DNA from: Aggregatilinea lenta
GTDB lineage: Bacteria; Chloroflexota; Anaerolineae; Aggregatilineales; Aggregatilineaceae
Direction: 5' to 3'
Assembly (NCBI RefSeq): GCF_003569045.1
Contig: NZ_BFCB01000002.1
Span: forward strand, 1,221,506-1,285,505
DNA: 64,000 bases
Under the pieces are notes generated by a model. That model was given only the letters and a program-made list of their open reading frames with translations, had not been told where the DNA came from and made no database searches. Both the position numbers and the translations under genes were made by a program. This document shows positions 53,963-61,205 of this stretch, piece by piece. Within the stretch, counting starts at the first letter, position 1. Each line of letters opens with the position of its first letter.

Positions 53963-53991
53963 ATCGTAGCAGACACAAGATAGTTTGTCAA
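53963..53991 (-). promoter_or_regulatory. Promoter of the Fo ATP synthase operon
   Basis: Minus strand: TTGACA, 17 nt, TACGAT with extended TGC. A start near 53956 leaves a ~100-nt leader. Confidence 0.82.
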
Positions 53992-54028
53992 AAAACTATG
54001 AGTAAAATAGCCTCAAACTTGTGCAGCT

Positions 54029-54058
54029 TTGACGGCTATCGTTCAATAATTCTAATAC
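54029..54058 (+). promoter_or_regulatory. Possible promoter of the two-domain thioredoxin gene
   Basis: TTGACG, 18 nt, TAATAC. Moderate match only. Confidence 0.45.
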
Positions 54059-54182
54059 AGATTAAACGACAGCGACACAACTATACGCGGTTCTGGCTCA
54101 TCTAACCAGTGTGAATATTTTCAGTTTCGCCATCTACGCGGAATTTTACCGCAGAACGATTGAAACGAGGAGCAAACCACTC

Positions 54183-54890
54183 ATGCCACGCTTCGATATG
54201 CCGCTCAATACCAACGATCAAAGCATCGACCGCGTGCTCAACAGTGGCCTGCCGGTCGCGCTCGTGCTGTCCTCGGACGGCCTTGACGGCGCGCTCGATG
54301 AGGCGCTACGCCAAGTTGCGAAGGATCACGCCGGGAATCTACTGGTCACCAGGCTGGACACACAGGCCAACCCGCAGACCGCCGCGCTGTTTAGCGGTCC
54401 TCTGCCCGCGCTGATCGGCTACCGCGACGGCCAGGAGGTCGATCGCGCCGCCGCGCTGACGCCCGCGAGCTTCCGCGCCCACGTGGACTTTTTGCTGGGC
54501 CGGGGCGCGCGTCCCGCCGAGCCGGAGCCGGTCCGCGCACAGGCTGCCGCCAGCGCGCCCGCCAAGCCCGTCGTGGTGACCGACGCGACGTTCCAGGCAG
54601 AAGTTGTGAACAGCGACCTGCCGGTGGTGGTCGATTTATGGGCCCCCTGGTGCGGTCCGTGCCGCATGATCGCACCCGTGCTCGAAAAGATGGCGGGTGA
54701 ATACGCGGGCACGCTGAAGATTGCAAAGGTCAATGTGGACGAAAACCCGCGCACGTCGGCCATGTTCAACGTGCGCAGCATCCCGACGCTGCTCGTCTTT
54801 CGAGGCGGCAAGGTCGTGGATCGCATCGTGGGGGCCGCGCCGGAACCGGCGCTACGCCAGCGGATCCAGTCCGCGCTGGCGGTGCACTAA
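54183..54890 (+). CDS. Two-domain thioredoxin-like protein
   Basis: 235 residues. Residues ~1-115 look like a thioredoxin fold without cysteines ([60 protein letters not shown]). Residues ~127-235 are a canonical thioredoxin: [55 protein letters not shown]. The inactive half may bind a client, as in CnoX-type chaperone-redox proteins, but the order and length differ. Start at 54183 with GAGGAG 10 nt upstream; the 24-codon extension to 54111 is unlikely. Confidence 0.88.
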   Translation: MPRFDMPLNTNDQSIDRVLNSGLPVALVLSSDGLDGALDEALRQVAKDHAGNLLVTRLDTQANPQTAALFSGPLPALIGYRDGQEVDRAAALTPASFRAHVDFLLGRGARPAEPEPVRAQAAASAPAKPVVVTDATFQAEVVNSDLPVVVDLWAPWCGPCRMIAPVLEKMAGEYAGTLKIAKVNVDENPRTSAMFNVRSIPTLLVFRGGKVVDRIVGAAPEPALRQRIQSALAVH

Positions 54891-54919
54891 CCCCAGCGGC
54901 GAAAATCACCGAATCCATG

Positions 54920-55211
54920 CAGGGGCGGGTCAGTGACTCGCCCCGTTTGTTTTCCGACAATGCGGTGGGCGCCTCGTAGAGGCGTATTGCGATACGCCCC
55001 ATGTGTAGATTGATGGGCGTCTGATCCCTACGATGAACACGCAATCAGGGAGCAAGTCACCAGCCGGATGTGCGGTGGGGTAGGGCTTGCCCTACCCGGC
55101 TTTGCTGACAACGGGCGGGGCAAGCCCCGCCTCTACGAAAGGCAGAGTCATCTATCGCGCCGCTGAATGTTTGATTTGCTGCATACGGGGCGTATTGCGA
55201 TACGCCCCTAC
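54920..55211. repeat. Cluster of five to six GTAG-type REP-like palindromes
   Basis: Units: 54920-54945 (CAGGGGCGGGT-CAGTG-ACTCGCCCCG), 54976-55000 (GTAGAGGCGTAT-TGCG-ATACGCCCC), 55078-55097 (GGGTAGGGC/TTGCCCTACCC), 55113-55136 (GGGCGGGGC/AAGCCCCGCCTCTAC) and 55185-55211 (ACGGGGCGTAT-TGCG-ATACGCCCCTAC). They fill most of the 400-nt gap after the thioredoxin-like gene; no gene is seen among them. The densest cluster in the window. Confidence 0.82.
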
Positions 55212-55237
55212 CAAAACCCGCGCATTTCGTACATCAC

Positions 55238-55269
55238 AAAAAACGGGCAGGCCGCCACCGACCTGCCCG
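55238..55269 (-). terminator. Terminator of the 51-residue Cys-containing gene
   Basis: Minus strand: CGGGCAGG, loop, CCTGCCCG followed by six T residues, 22 nt after the stop. Confidence 0.88.
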
Positions 55270-55290
55270 CATGTGTTCAAATCCAGCGTG

Positions 55291-55446
55291 CTACTTGGGC
55301 TGTGCGAGGCTGCGCTGGTACGACTTCCAGCCGGGGCAGAACTTGGTGTGAAAGCGCCAGAGCCGCGCCTTCCAGGTCTTGGGATTTTCTTCTGCGGACG
55401 CGCGCAGCTTGCACGTCTCGCACGGGTGCTGCTTGGTTTCGGACAT
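55291..55446 (-). CDS. Small Cys-containing basic protein (51 residues)
   Basis: Short gene with good signals: GAGGAGG ribosome site before the ATG and a strong terminator behind. The product begins MSETKQHPCETCKLRASAEE and continues with WKARLWRFHTKFCPGWKSYQ. The CETC pair plus a third Cys and His could bind a metal, and the protein is rich in Lys, Arg and Trp, as nucleic-acid binders are. Family not recognised. Confidence 0.65.
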   Translation of the reverse strand: MSETKQHPCETCKLRASAEENPKTWKARLWRFHTKFCPGWKSYQRSLAQPK

Positions 55447-55515
55447 GGCGATCCCTCCTCATCACAAGCGAACAATTCAAGCGCGGCGGGATGCCGCGCA
55501 CGCGCATAAGGGAAA

Positions 55516-56106
55516 CTACTCCGCCAGTCGCAGATCGGGCACGCGTGTCGTCGGGAATGAGAACTGGATCTGGTGGAACAACCAGCGACCGTTCCGGCGC
55601 ACCAGCACCGCCGTAAACCGGAACGGCCAGATATACGTGTCGCCGCGTGCCGTTTCGAACAGCACGTTCGTCACGCCGCGCGCGATTTCGAGTACTTTGT
55701 CCTGCGGCGACAGCGTATCGCTGTCCAGATGCTCGTAAACGCCGCTCAAAAATGACTGGTAAAACGCATCCTCGCCGATCACGCTGGCGACCGCGCCTTG
55801 CGTTGCCACCCACGCGACGTCGCCCAGCACGTTGATCACCGCACCGCGCACGTCCAGCTCCACGTCGCCCCACTGGAGCCAGTCCGATTCGATCAGCGTG
55901 CGCACTTCCTCACGGCCATAACACCATTCGCCCGCGCCGGTGCCGATCACCAGCAGCTCGTCGTCGGGCACAAACAACGCGGCCAGGAACGCATCCAATG
56001 CACCTGGATCGCGCCGCGTGTACCCGTCCTGAAAGCGCTGGAGCACGGCGCGCACCGCCGAATCCGGATCACTGCCAGCGACATGAGCATGCTGGGCCTG
56101 AATCAT
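55516..56106 (-). CDS. SnoaL/NTF2-like domain protein
   Basis: 196 residues with the cone-shaped NTF2-like pattern: AVRAVLQRFQDGYTRRDPGA, LDAFLAALFVPDDELLVIGT, GEWCYGREEVRTLIESDW, and late strands FRFTAVLVRRNGRWLFHQIQ then FSFP. Close to DUF4440/SnoaL_3 proteins, a fold used by isomerases, hydrolases and binding proteins; no catalytic set can be named. It lies downstream of the nuo operon terminator on the same strand and is probably separate. Confidence 0.8.
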   Translation of the reverse strand: MIQAQHAHVAGSDPDSAVRAVLQRFQDGYTRRDPGALDAFLAALFVPDDELLVIGTGAGEWCYGREEVRTLIESDWLQWGDVELDVRGAVINVLGDVAWVATQGAVASVIGEDAFYQSFLSGVYEHLDSDTLSPQDKVLEIARGVTNVLFETARGDTYIWPFRFTAVLVRRNGRWLFHQIQFSFPTTRVPDLRLAE

Positions 56107-56254
56107 TGTTTATCCTTAATCAATTTCTACCGCACCCCGCCGGGTGTGCCTCATACAAACTATACATCGTGCGCGATTCAACGCAACACATTTCGCCGTG
56201 TATTGACAGAAAATCAACGTAACATTTAGAAAATTGATGCGCTTTTCACATTAG

Positions 56255-56284
56255 AAAAGGGCGTCCCGCTGCCGGAACGCCCTT
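56255..56284 (-). terminator. Terminator of the nuo operon
   Basis: Minus strand: AAGGGCGT, 12-nt loop, ACGCCCTT running into TTTTC, 26 nt after the nuoN stop. Confidence 0.85.
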
Positions 56285-56309
56285 CAATCGACTTGAACGG
56301 TGCCCTGCC

Positions 56310-57827
56310 CTAGAACAGCAGGTAGAGCGCGTGGGCCGCGTCCGTGGCCCAGTCGATCAGCGGCGTGATGCCGATCGTGCCGAACAACAGCACGCCCGCC
56401 GCCGACAGGCCGAGCGCCCAACTGTAGGGCGTCGCTACCGGGATCGGGCGATCCTCGTCCGCGCTGCGGTCCATGTACATCACCTTGACCACAACCAGAT
56501 AGTAGTACAGGCTGATGATGGCGTTCAGCACGCCGATCAGCGCCAACCACACGAGGTCGGAGTTCACCGCCGCCCGGAACAGGAAGAACTTGCCCACGAA
56601 GCCCGCCGCCGGGGGAATGCCCGCCAGACTCAGCAGTGCGAGCGTCATCGCCAGCGCCAGCCACGGGTTGCGGCGGCTGAGACCCGCCAGATCGCGGATC
56701 TGCTCACTGCCGGTCGCGTTGGCGAACAACACCACTACGCCGAAGGCCAGGATATTGGTCAGCACGTACATGAACACGTAGAACGCGACAGACGCCACAC
56801 CATCGCCGGTGCGGTCCGTCGAGATCGCCGCCACGCCGATGAGGATGTAGCCCGCGTGCGCGATGGACGAATAGGCCAGCAGACGCTTGATGTTAGTCTG
56901 GACCAGCGCCAGCACGTTACCCAGCGTCATGGTCACTACCGACAGCACCGCCAGCAACTGCACCCAAAAGCCGCTGAAGTCCTTGACGCCTTCCACCGCG
57001 CCGACCAGATCGGCGGGCGGGAAGACGGCCAGCAGCAGGCGAACCAGCAGGCCAAAGCTCGCGGCCTTGCTGGCCGTGCTCAGCAGCGCGGTGACCGGCG
57101 TGGGGGCACCCTCGTAGACATCCGGCGTCCAGAAGTGGAACGGCACGGCACTGATCTTGAAGCCCAGCCCGACCACCACCAGTCCAAGGGCCACCACGAC
57201 TGGCGGGGTATTGAAGCCGCCCATCGCCAGCGTCTGCCCGATCTCATAGATGTTCGTCTGGCCGGTGAAGCCATAGAGCAGGCTCAGCCCGTAGAGGCTG
57301 ATCGCGGATGTGAACGCGCCGAACAGGAAGTACTTCAGGCCCGCTTCGGTGCTGCGCTCGTCGCGCAGGTAGCCCGCCAGCATGTACAGCGTAATGGAGG
57401 TCATTTCCAGCGCCAGGAAGACCATGATCAGGTCGGCAGCGGCGCTCATCAGGCTGGCCCCGATCACCGACGCGATCAGGATCGCGTAGTAGTCGCCACG
57501 CGCGCGCAGGCCCAACACGCCCATACTGAGCAGGCAGCTCAGCCCGCCTGCGACGATGACCATCACGCGGAAGATCTGCGCCAGATCGTCATGACGGATC
57601 ATGCCGCCCAGCAGCAGTTGGTCCTCAAGGCCGCCCGTCGGGCCGCCCAACACAAAGGCCACCGCCGCAACCGCCAGCAGCCCAAACCCGGCCACGTAGC
57701 CGAGGTCACGCCGCCGGTCTTCCGACCACAACACGTCCGCCGCCAGCACTGCCAGCGCCAGAACCGTCATCAGCAGCTCGGGGAGGATGGCGATCAGGCT
57801 CGCCTGGGTATCGGTCGAGAAGCTCAC
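56310..57827 (-). CDS. nuoN: NADH-quinone oxidoreductase subunit N
   Basis: Antiporter-like proton-pumping subunit of complex I, 505 residues, ~14 helices. The core lysine/histidine region is visible in VVVGLGFKISAVPFHFWTPD and VYEGAPTPVTALLSTASKAA, and IKRLLAYSSIAHAGYILIGV marks the second half-channel. The GTG start follows the second nuoM stop after one base (TAA-C-GTG), with GGGAGGG inside the end of nuoM. Last gene of the operon. Confidence 0.97.
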   Translation of the reverse strand: MSFSTDTQASLIAILPELLMTVLALAVLAADVLWSEDRRRDLGYVAGFGLLAVAAVAFVLGGPTGGLEDQLLLGGMIRHDDLAQIFRVMVIVAGGLSCLLSMGVLGLRARGDYYAILIASVIGASLMSAAADLIMVFLALEMTSITLYMLAGYLRDERSTEAGLKYFLFGAFTSAISLYGLSLLYGFTGQTNIYEIGQTLAMGGFNTPPVVVALGLVVVGLGFKISAVPFHFWTPDVYEGAPTPVTALLSTASKAASFGLLVRLLLAVFPPADLVGAVEGVKDFSGFWVQLLAVLSVVTMTLGNVLALVQTNIKRLLAYSSIAHAGYILIGVAAISTDRTGDGVASVAFYVFMYVLTNILAFGVVVLFANATGSEQIRDLAGLSRRNPWLALAMTLALLSLAGIPPAAGFVGKFFLFRAAVNSDLVWLALIGVLNAIISLYYYLVVVKVMYMDRSADEDRPIPVATPYSWALGLSAAGVLLFGTIGITPLIDWATDAAHALYLLF

Positions 57828-57828
57828 G

Positions 57829-59421
57829 TTACCCTCCCAACATCGAAACGATCGGCTTGATCCCGGACTCGATCATCGGCTGCATCAGCCGGGGATACAC
57901 GCCAATCGCAATAATCCAGAACACCAACAGCCCCAACGCAACCTTGTCGTAGATCTTCAAGGGGGTGATGTGGGGATACCGCTCTTCGTCGAACGCACCA
58001 AAGAACACCTGCCCGACGACGCGCAGGATGTACGCCGCCGTGATGATGATGCCCAACGCGGCGACAATGGCGATGGCGCCATAGTAGTTAAACGATCCGA
58101 ACAAGCCGTCTGCCGGCGCAAAAACGGGCCGTCCCCACAGACCGGTGAAGATCGGAAACTCTGCGATGAAGCCGCTGAGTCCCGGCATGCCCATGCTGGC
58201 GAAACCGCCGACCATGAAGGCCAGCGCCACCAGCGGCAGCTTCTGGGCGAAGCCGCTCAGGCTGGGGATGTCGCGCGTGTGCGCCCGGTCGTAAACCATG
58301 CCGACGCAGGCGAAGAAGAGCGCCGTCATCACGCCGTGGCTGAACATTTGCAGCCCCGCGCCGGTCATGCCGGTCACGTTCATGGTGGCGAAGCCCATGC
58401 TCACCAGCCCCATGTGACTGACCGAGCTAAACCCGATGACGTACTTCATGTCGCGCTGGCGGAAGGCGATGAACGCGCCGTAGACCACGTTGACCAGCGC
58501 CAGAAGGATGATCCACGGCAGATGCACTTTCGCGCCTTCGGGCAGCAGCTCCACGCCGACGCGCAGCGCCGCGAACGCGCCGAGCTTCATCAGCACGCCC
58601 GCATGGATCATCGAGACGGCGGTCGGCGCGGCCACGTGACCATCAGGACTCCAGTTGTGGAACGGGAACAGACCCGCCAGCACGCCGAAGCCGATGAAGA
58701 TCGCCGGGAACCACACCTTCGCCACACTCGCTCCGCCAATGAACGCGTTGTCGAACACGCCCGCTTTGGTCGCCGCTTGCAGGTCCATGAAGTCGAAGCT
58801 GTAGATGCCGGTCGCCTGCCCTGCTTTGAAGTAGAGCACCAGCATCCCGATCAGGGCGATTACGGAGCCGATCAGGATATAAAGCGTCAGCTTCATGGCG
58901 GCGTATTCGCGCGTCTGCGCCCACCCCCAGATGACGATCAGGAAGTACATCGGGAAGATGGCGAGTTCGTAGAAGAAGAACAGCACGAACAGGTCCACCG
59001 CCAGGAACACGCCGTAGACACCGGTCACCAGCAGCAGAAAGAACGCCATAAACTCGCGCGTGCGGTCTTCGATGCCCCAGGAGATCAGCACGCCCGCGAA
59101 GCCTGCCAGCGAGGTCAGCAGCACCATCGGCGCGCTGATACCGTCCACGCCCAGATGCCAGCTCACGCCAATCGACTCGATCCACGGGATTTTGTCTTCA
59201 AAGGCAAAATACGTCTGCCCGTTGGCGGCAGCGGCGTTGGCGGCATCGGTATCGAACCCGAAGAACACGCCGAGCGACAGCAGCAAGCAGGCGCCCATAA
59301 TCACCGCCGCGATGATCCGCGCCTGCTCCTTCGACTCTTTTTTGAGCAGCAGAATGAGCACCGCGCCGATCACCGGCAAAAGCAGGATGCCGGTCAAGAC
59401 ACCGCTAAAAACTCTATCCAT
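57829..59421 (-). CDS. nuoM: NADH-quinone oxidoreductase subunit M, second copy
   Basis: 530 residues, antiporter-like. SWHLGVDGISAPMVLLTSLA, LFFFYELAIFPMYFLIVIWG (the Glu on helix 5), GVLAGLFPFHNWSPDGHVAA and SVSHMGLVSMG are typical NuoM. It follows a related but distinct nuoM in the same operon and lacks that copy's ~45-residue insert. GAGGAGG ribosome site 9 nt before the ATG. Confidence 0.96.
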   Translation of the reverse strand: MDRVFSGVLTGILLLPVIGAVLILLLKKESKEQARIIAAVIMGACLLLSLGVFFGFDTDAANAAAANGQTYFAFEDKIPWIESIGVSWHLGVDGISAPMVLLTSLAGFAGVLISWGIEDRTREFMAFFLLLVTGVYGVFLAVDLFVLFFFYELAIFPMYFLIVIWGWAQTREYAAMKLTLYILIGSVIALIGMLVLYFKAGQATGIYSFDFMDLQAATKAGVFDNAFIGGASVAKVWFPAIFIGFGVLAGLFPFHNWSPDGHVAAPTAVSMIHAGVLMKLGAFAALRVGVELLPEGAKVHLPWIILLALVNVVYGAFIAFRQRDMKYVIGFSSVSHMGLVSMGFATMNVTGMTGAGLQMFSHGVMTALFFACVGMVYDRAHTRDIPSLSGFAQKLPLVALAFMVGGFASMGMPGLSGFIAEFPIFTGLWGRPVFAPADGLFGSFNYYGAIAIVAALGIIITAAYILRVVGQVFFGAFDEERYPHITPLKIYDKVALGLLVFWIIAIGVYPRLMQPMIESGIKPIVSMLGG

Positions 59422-59480
59422 AAAAGTCGGCCTCCTCGTTCACAGGAGAAGTCCCCCTGTTGTTGCCGCGTATGCCTCGA

Positions 59481-61202
59481 TCAGCCGCCTAACAAGCCCA
59501 GGAACTGGCTCACGCCGTTGTTGATCACCGGCATGATCCAGTTGGGATATAACCCCGTTACCAGCATGAGCACCATCAGCGGGACCACCGCCACGACCTC
59601 GCGCACGCTGATTTCCAGCTTGTGCTCGGTGCGGTCATATTCGACCCATTCCTCGTTGACGGGGCCATGCAGCACCTTCTGGATGCCTTTGAGCACGAAG
59701 ATCCCCGTCACCAGCAGCCCGAACATCGCCAGGAAAACGTAGATCGGGTACATCCTGAACGCGCCGGACACCACCAGGAACTCGCTGACAAAGCCGCCGA
59801 AGCCCGGTAGTCCCAGGTTCGCCATGCTGACAAAAATCAGGATCGCGCCGAAGACCGGCACGATAGGCCACAGCCCGCCAAAGCGTCTCAGGTCACGCGT
59901 GTGCGCCTTGTGATAGAGCGCGCCCACCAGCAGGAACATGGCCGCGCTGGACAGGCCATGCATAAACATTTGCAGCACCGCGCCGTTCATCGCGGAGACG
60001 GCGTTAGCTTGATCGCTTTCGAACCGTTCCGGCGGGTAAGCCGCCGTGACGCTCTGCTCCCACGACTGCCCTTCGGCCTGCTCGATGCCGAGCGTCGGGC
60101 CGAGGATATTGGTATGGCCGTTCAGGCGCGCGTAGTTGACGCCGTACATCATCGCGGCGACGGCCAGTCCCAGCACCACGAAGCCCATGTGGTTCACGGA
60201 GCTGTAGGCCACCAGCCGCTTGAAGTCGTCCTGCGCCCAGGCCGCCAGCGCGCCCAGGATGATGCCGAGCACCGCCAGCAGGCCGATCACGTCCACGAGG
60301 TTGTAGTCGAGCACGCCAAACAGCGTGCGCTGCACGATCCATTCTTCGGGGAACAGCGGGATCGCCAGCCGCAAAAAGCCGTACGCACCGAGCTTGAGCA
60401 GCACGCCCGCCAGCAGCATCGAGCCGCCGGTCGGCGCTTCGGTGTGCGCGTCGGGCAGCCACGTGTGGAACGGCCACACGGGCATCTTGATCATGAACGC
60501 AATCGCGAAGCCGAGTAGCGCGTAATATTTTACGATGCCGCTATCGAGACCCAGGATCTTGCCGCCCTCTTCCGTGAACCCCGGCCAGTTGGCGATGGCG
60601 TTGGGAATATCGAAGCTGCCCAGGGAAATACCTACGAGCTGAATCGCCAGCAGCAAACCGAGCGACCCGGCCATCGTATACAGAATGAACTTGTTGGCCG
60701 CGTAGCGCCGGTTCTCGCCGCCCCACAGGAAGATCAGGAAGTACATCGGCACGAGGCCGATCTCCCAGAACAGGAAGAATACGATCAGGTCCAGCGCGAC
60801 GAACACGCCGAGCATGCCCGCTTCGAGGAACAGGAACAGCGCCATATGCGCCTGCACGTTCTCGTCCACCTCGAACGAGATCAGGATCGCCAGCGGGACC
60901 AGCAGCCCGGTCAGCAAGATCATGGCGGCGCTCAGGCCGTCCACGCCCACGTGCCACGTCGAGTTGAGCAGCGGGAACCATTCGGACTGTGCCTCGAAGG
61001 CCCATGCGCCCTGCCCCGGCGGGTTGTTCTGCACCTCCACGAACGCGTAGACCGCCAGCGCCGCGACCACCAGGCTGAAGCCCAGCGTCACCCACCGCGC
61101 CTGGCGCTCGGTTCCGCGCGGCAGCACGAACACGATCACCGCCCCCAGCAGCGGGAGCAGGATCATGATCGCCAGGAAGTTATCAGAAAGAAAGTCCTGC
61201 AT
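59481..61202 (-). CDS. nuoM: NADH-quinone oxidoreductase subunit M, first copy with insert
   Basis: 573 residues, antiporter-like. TWHVGVDGLSAAMILLTGLL, FFLFWEIGLVPMYFLIFLWG, MIKMPVWPFHTWLPDAHTEA and SSVNHMGFVVLG are conserved NuoM motifs. About 45 extra residues (roughly 350-400) form a hydrophilic loop containing YARLNGHTNILGPTLG and WEQSVTAAYPPERFESDQA, not found in the second copy. Starts three bases after nuoL. Two NuoM paralogues imply either an extra pumping module or alternative complexes. Confidence 0.96.
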   Translation of the reverse strand: MQDFLSDNFLAIMILLPLLGAVIVFVLPRGTERQARWVTLGFSLVVAALAVYAFVEVQNNPPGQGAWAFEAQSEWFPLLNSTWHVGVDGLSAAMILLTGLLVPLAILISFEVDENVQAHMALFLFLEAGMLGVFVALDLIVFFLFWEIGLVPMYFLIFLWGGENRRYAANKFILYTMAGSLGLLLAIQLVGISLGSFDIPNAIANWPGFTEEGGKILGLDSGIVKYYALLGFAIAFMIKMPVWPFHTWLPDAHTEAPTGGSMLLAGVLLKLGAYGFLRLAIPLFPEEWIVQRTLFGVLDYNLVDVIGLLAVLGIILGALAAWAQDDFKRLVAYSSVNHMGFVVLGLAVAAMMYGVNYARLNGHTNILGPTLGIEQAEGQSWEQSVTAAYPPERFESDQANAVSAMNGAVLQMFMHGLSSAAMFLLVGALYHKAHTRDLRRFGGLWPIVPVFGAILIFVSMANLGLPGFGGFVSEFLVVSGAFRMYPIYVFLAMFGLLVTGIFVLKGIQKVLHGPVNEEWVEYDRTEHKLEISVREVVAVVPLMVLMLVTGLYPNWIMPVINNGVSQFLGLLGG

Positions 61203-61205
61203 GGG

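Larger units (their letters stand above)
53857..54182. other. Divergent promoter region, 326 nt
   Basis: AT-rich gap between the atp operon and the two-domain thioredoxin gene. It carries one good minus-strand promoter (53963-53991) and a weaker plus-strand one (54029-54058); no reading frame is supported. Confidence 0.7.

Noticed and set aside
54920-55211. CRISPR array
   Set aside because: The repeats are palindromes with differing cores and irregular spacing, not identical direct repeats with uniform spacers; no cas genes are present.
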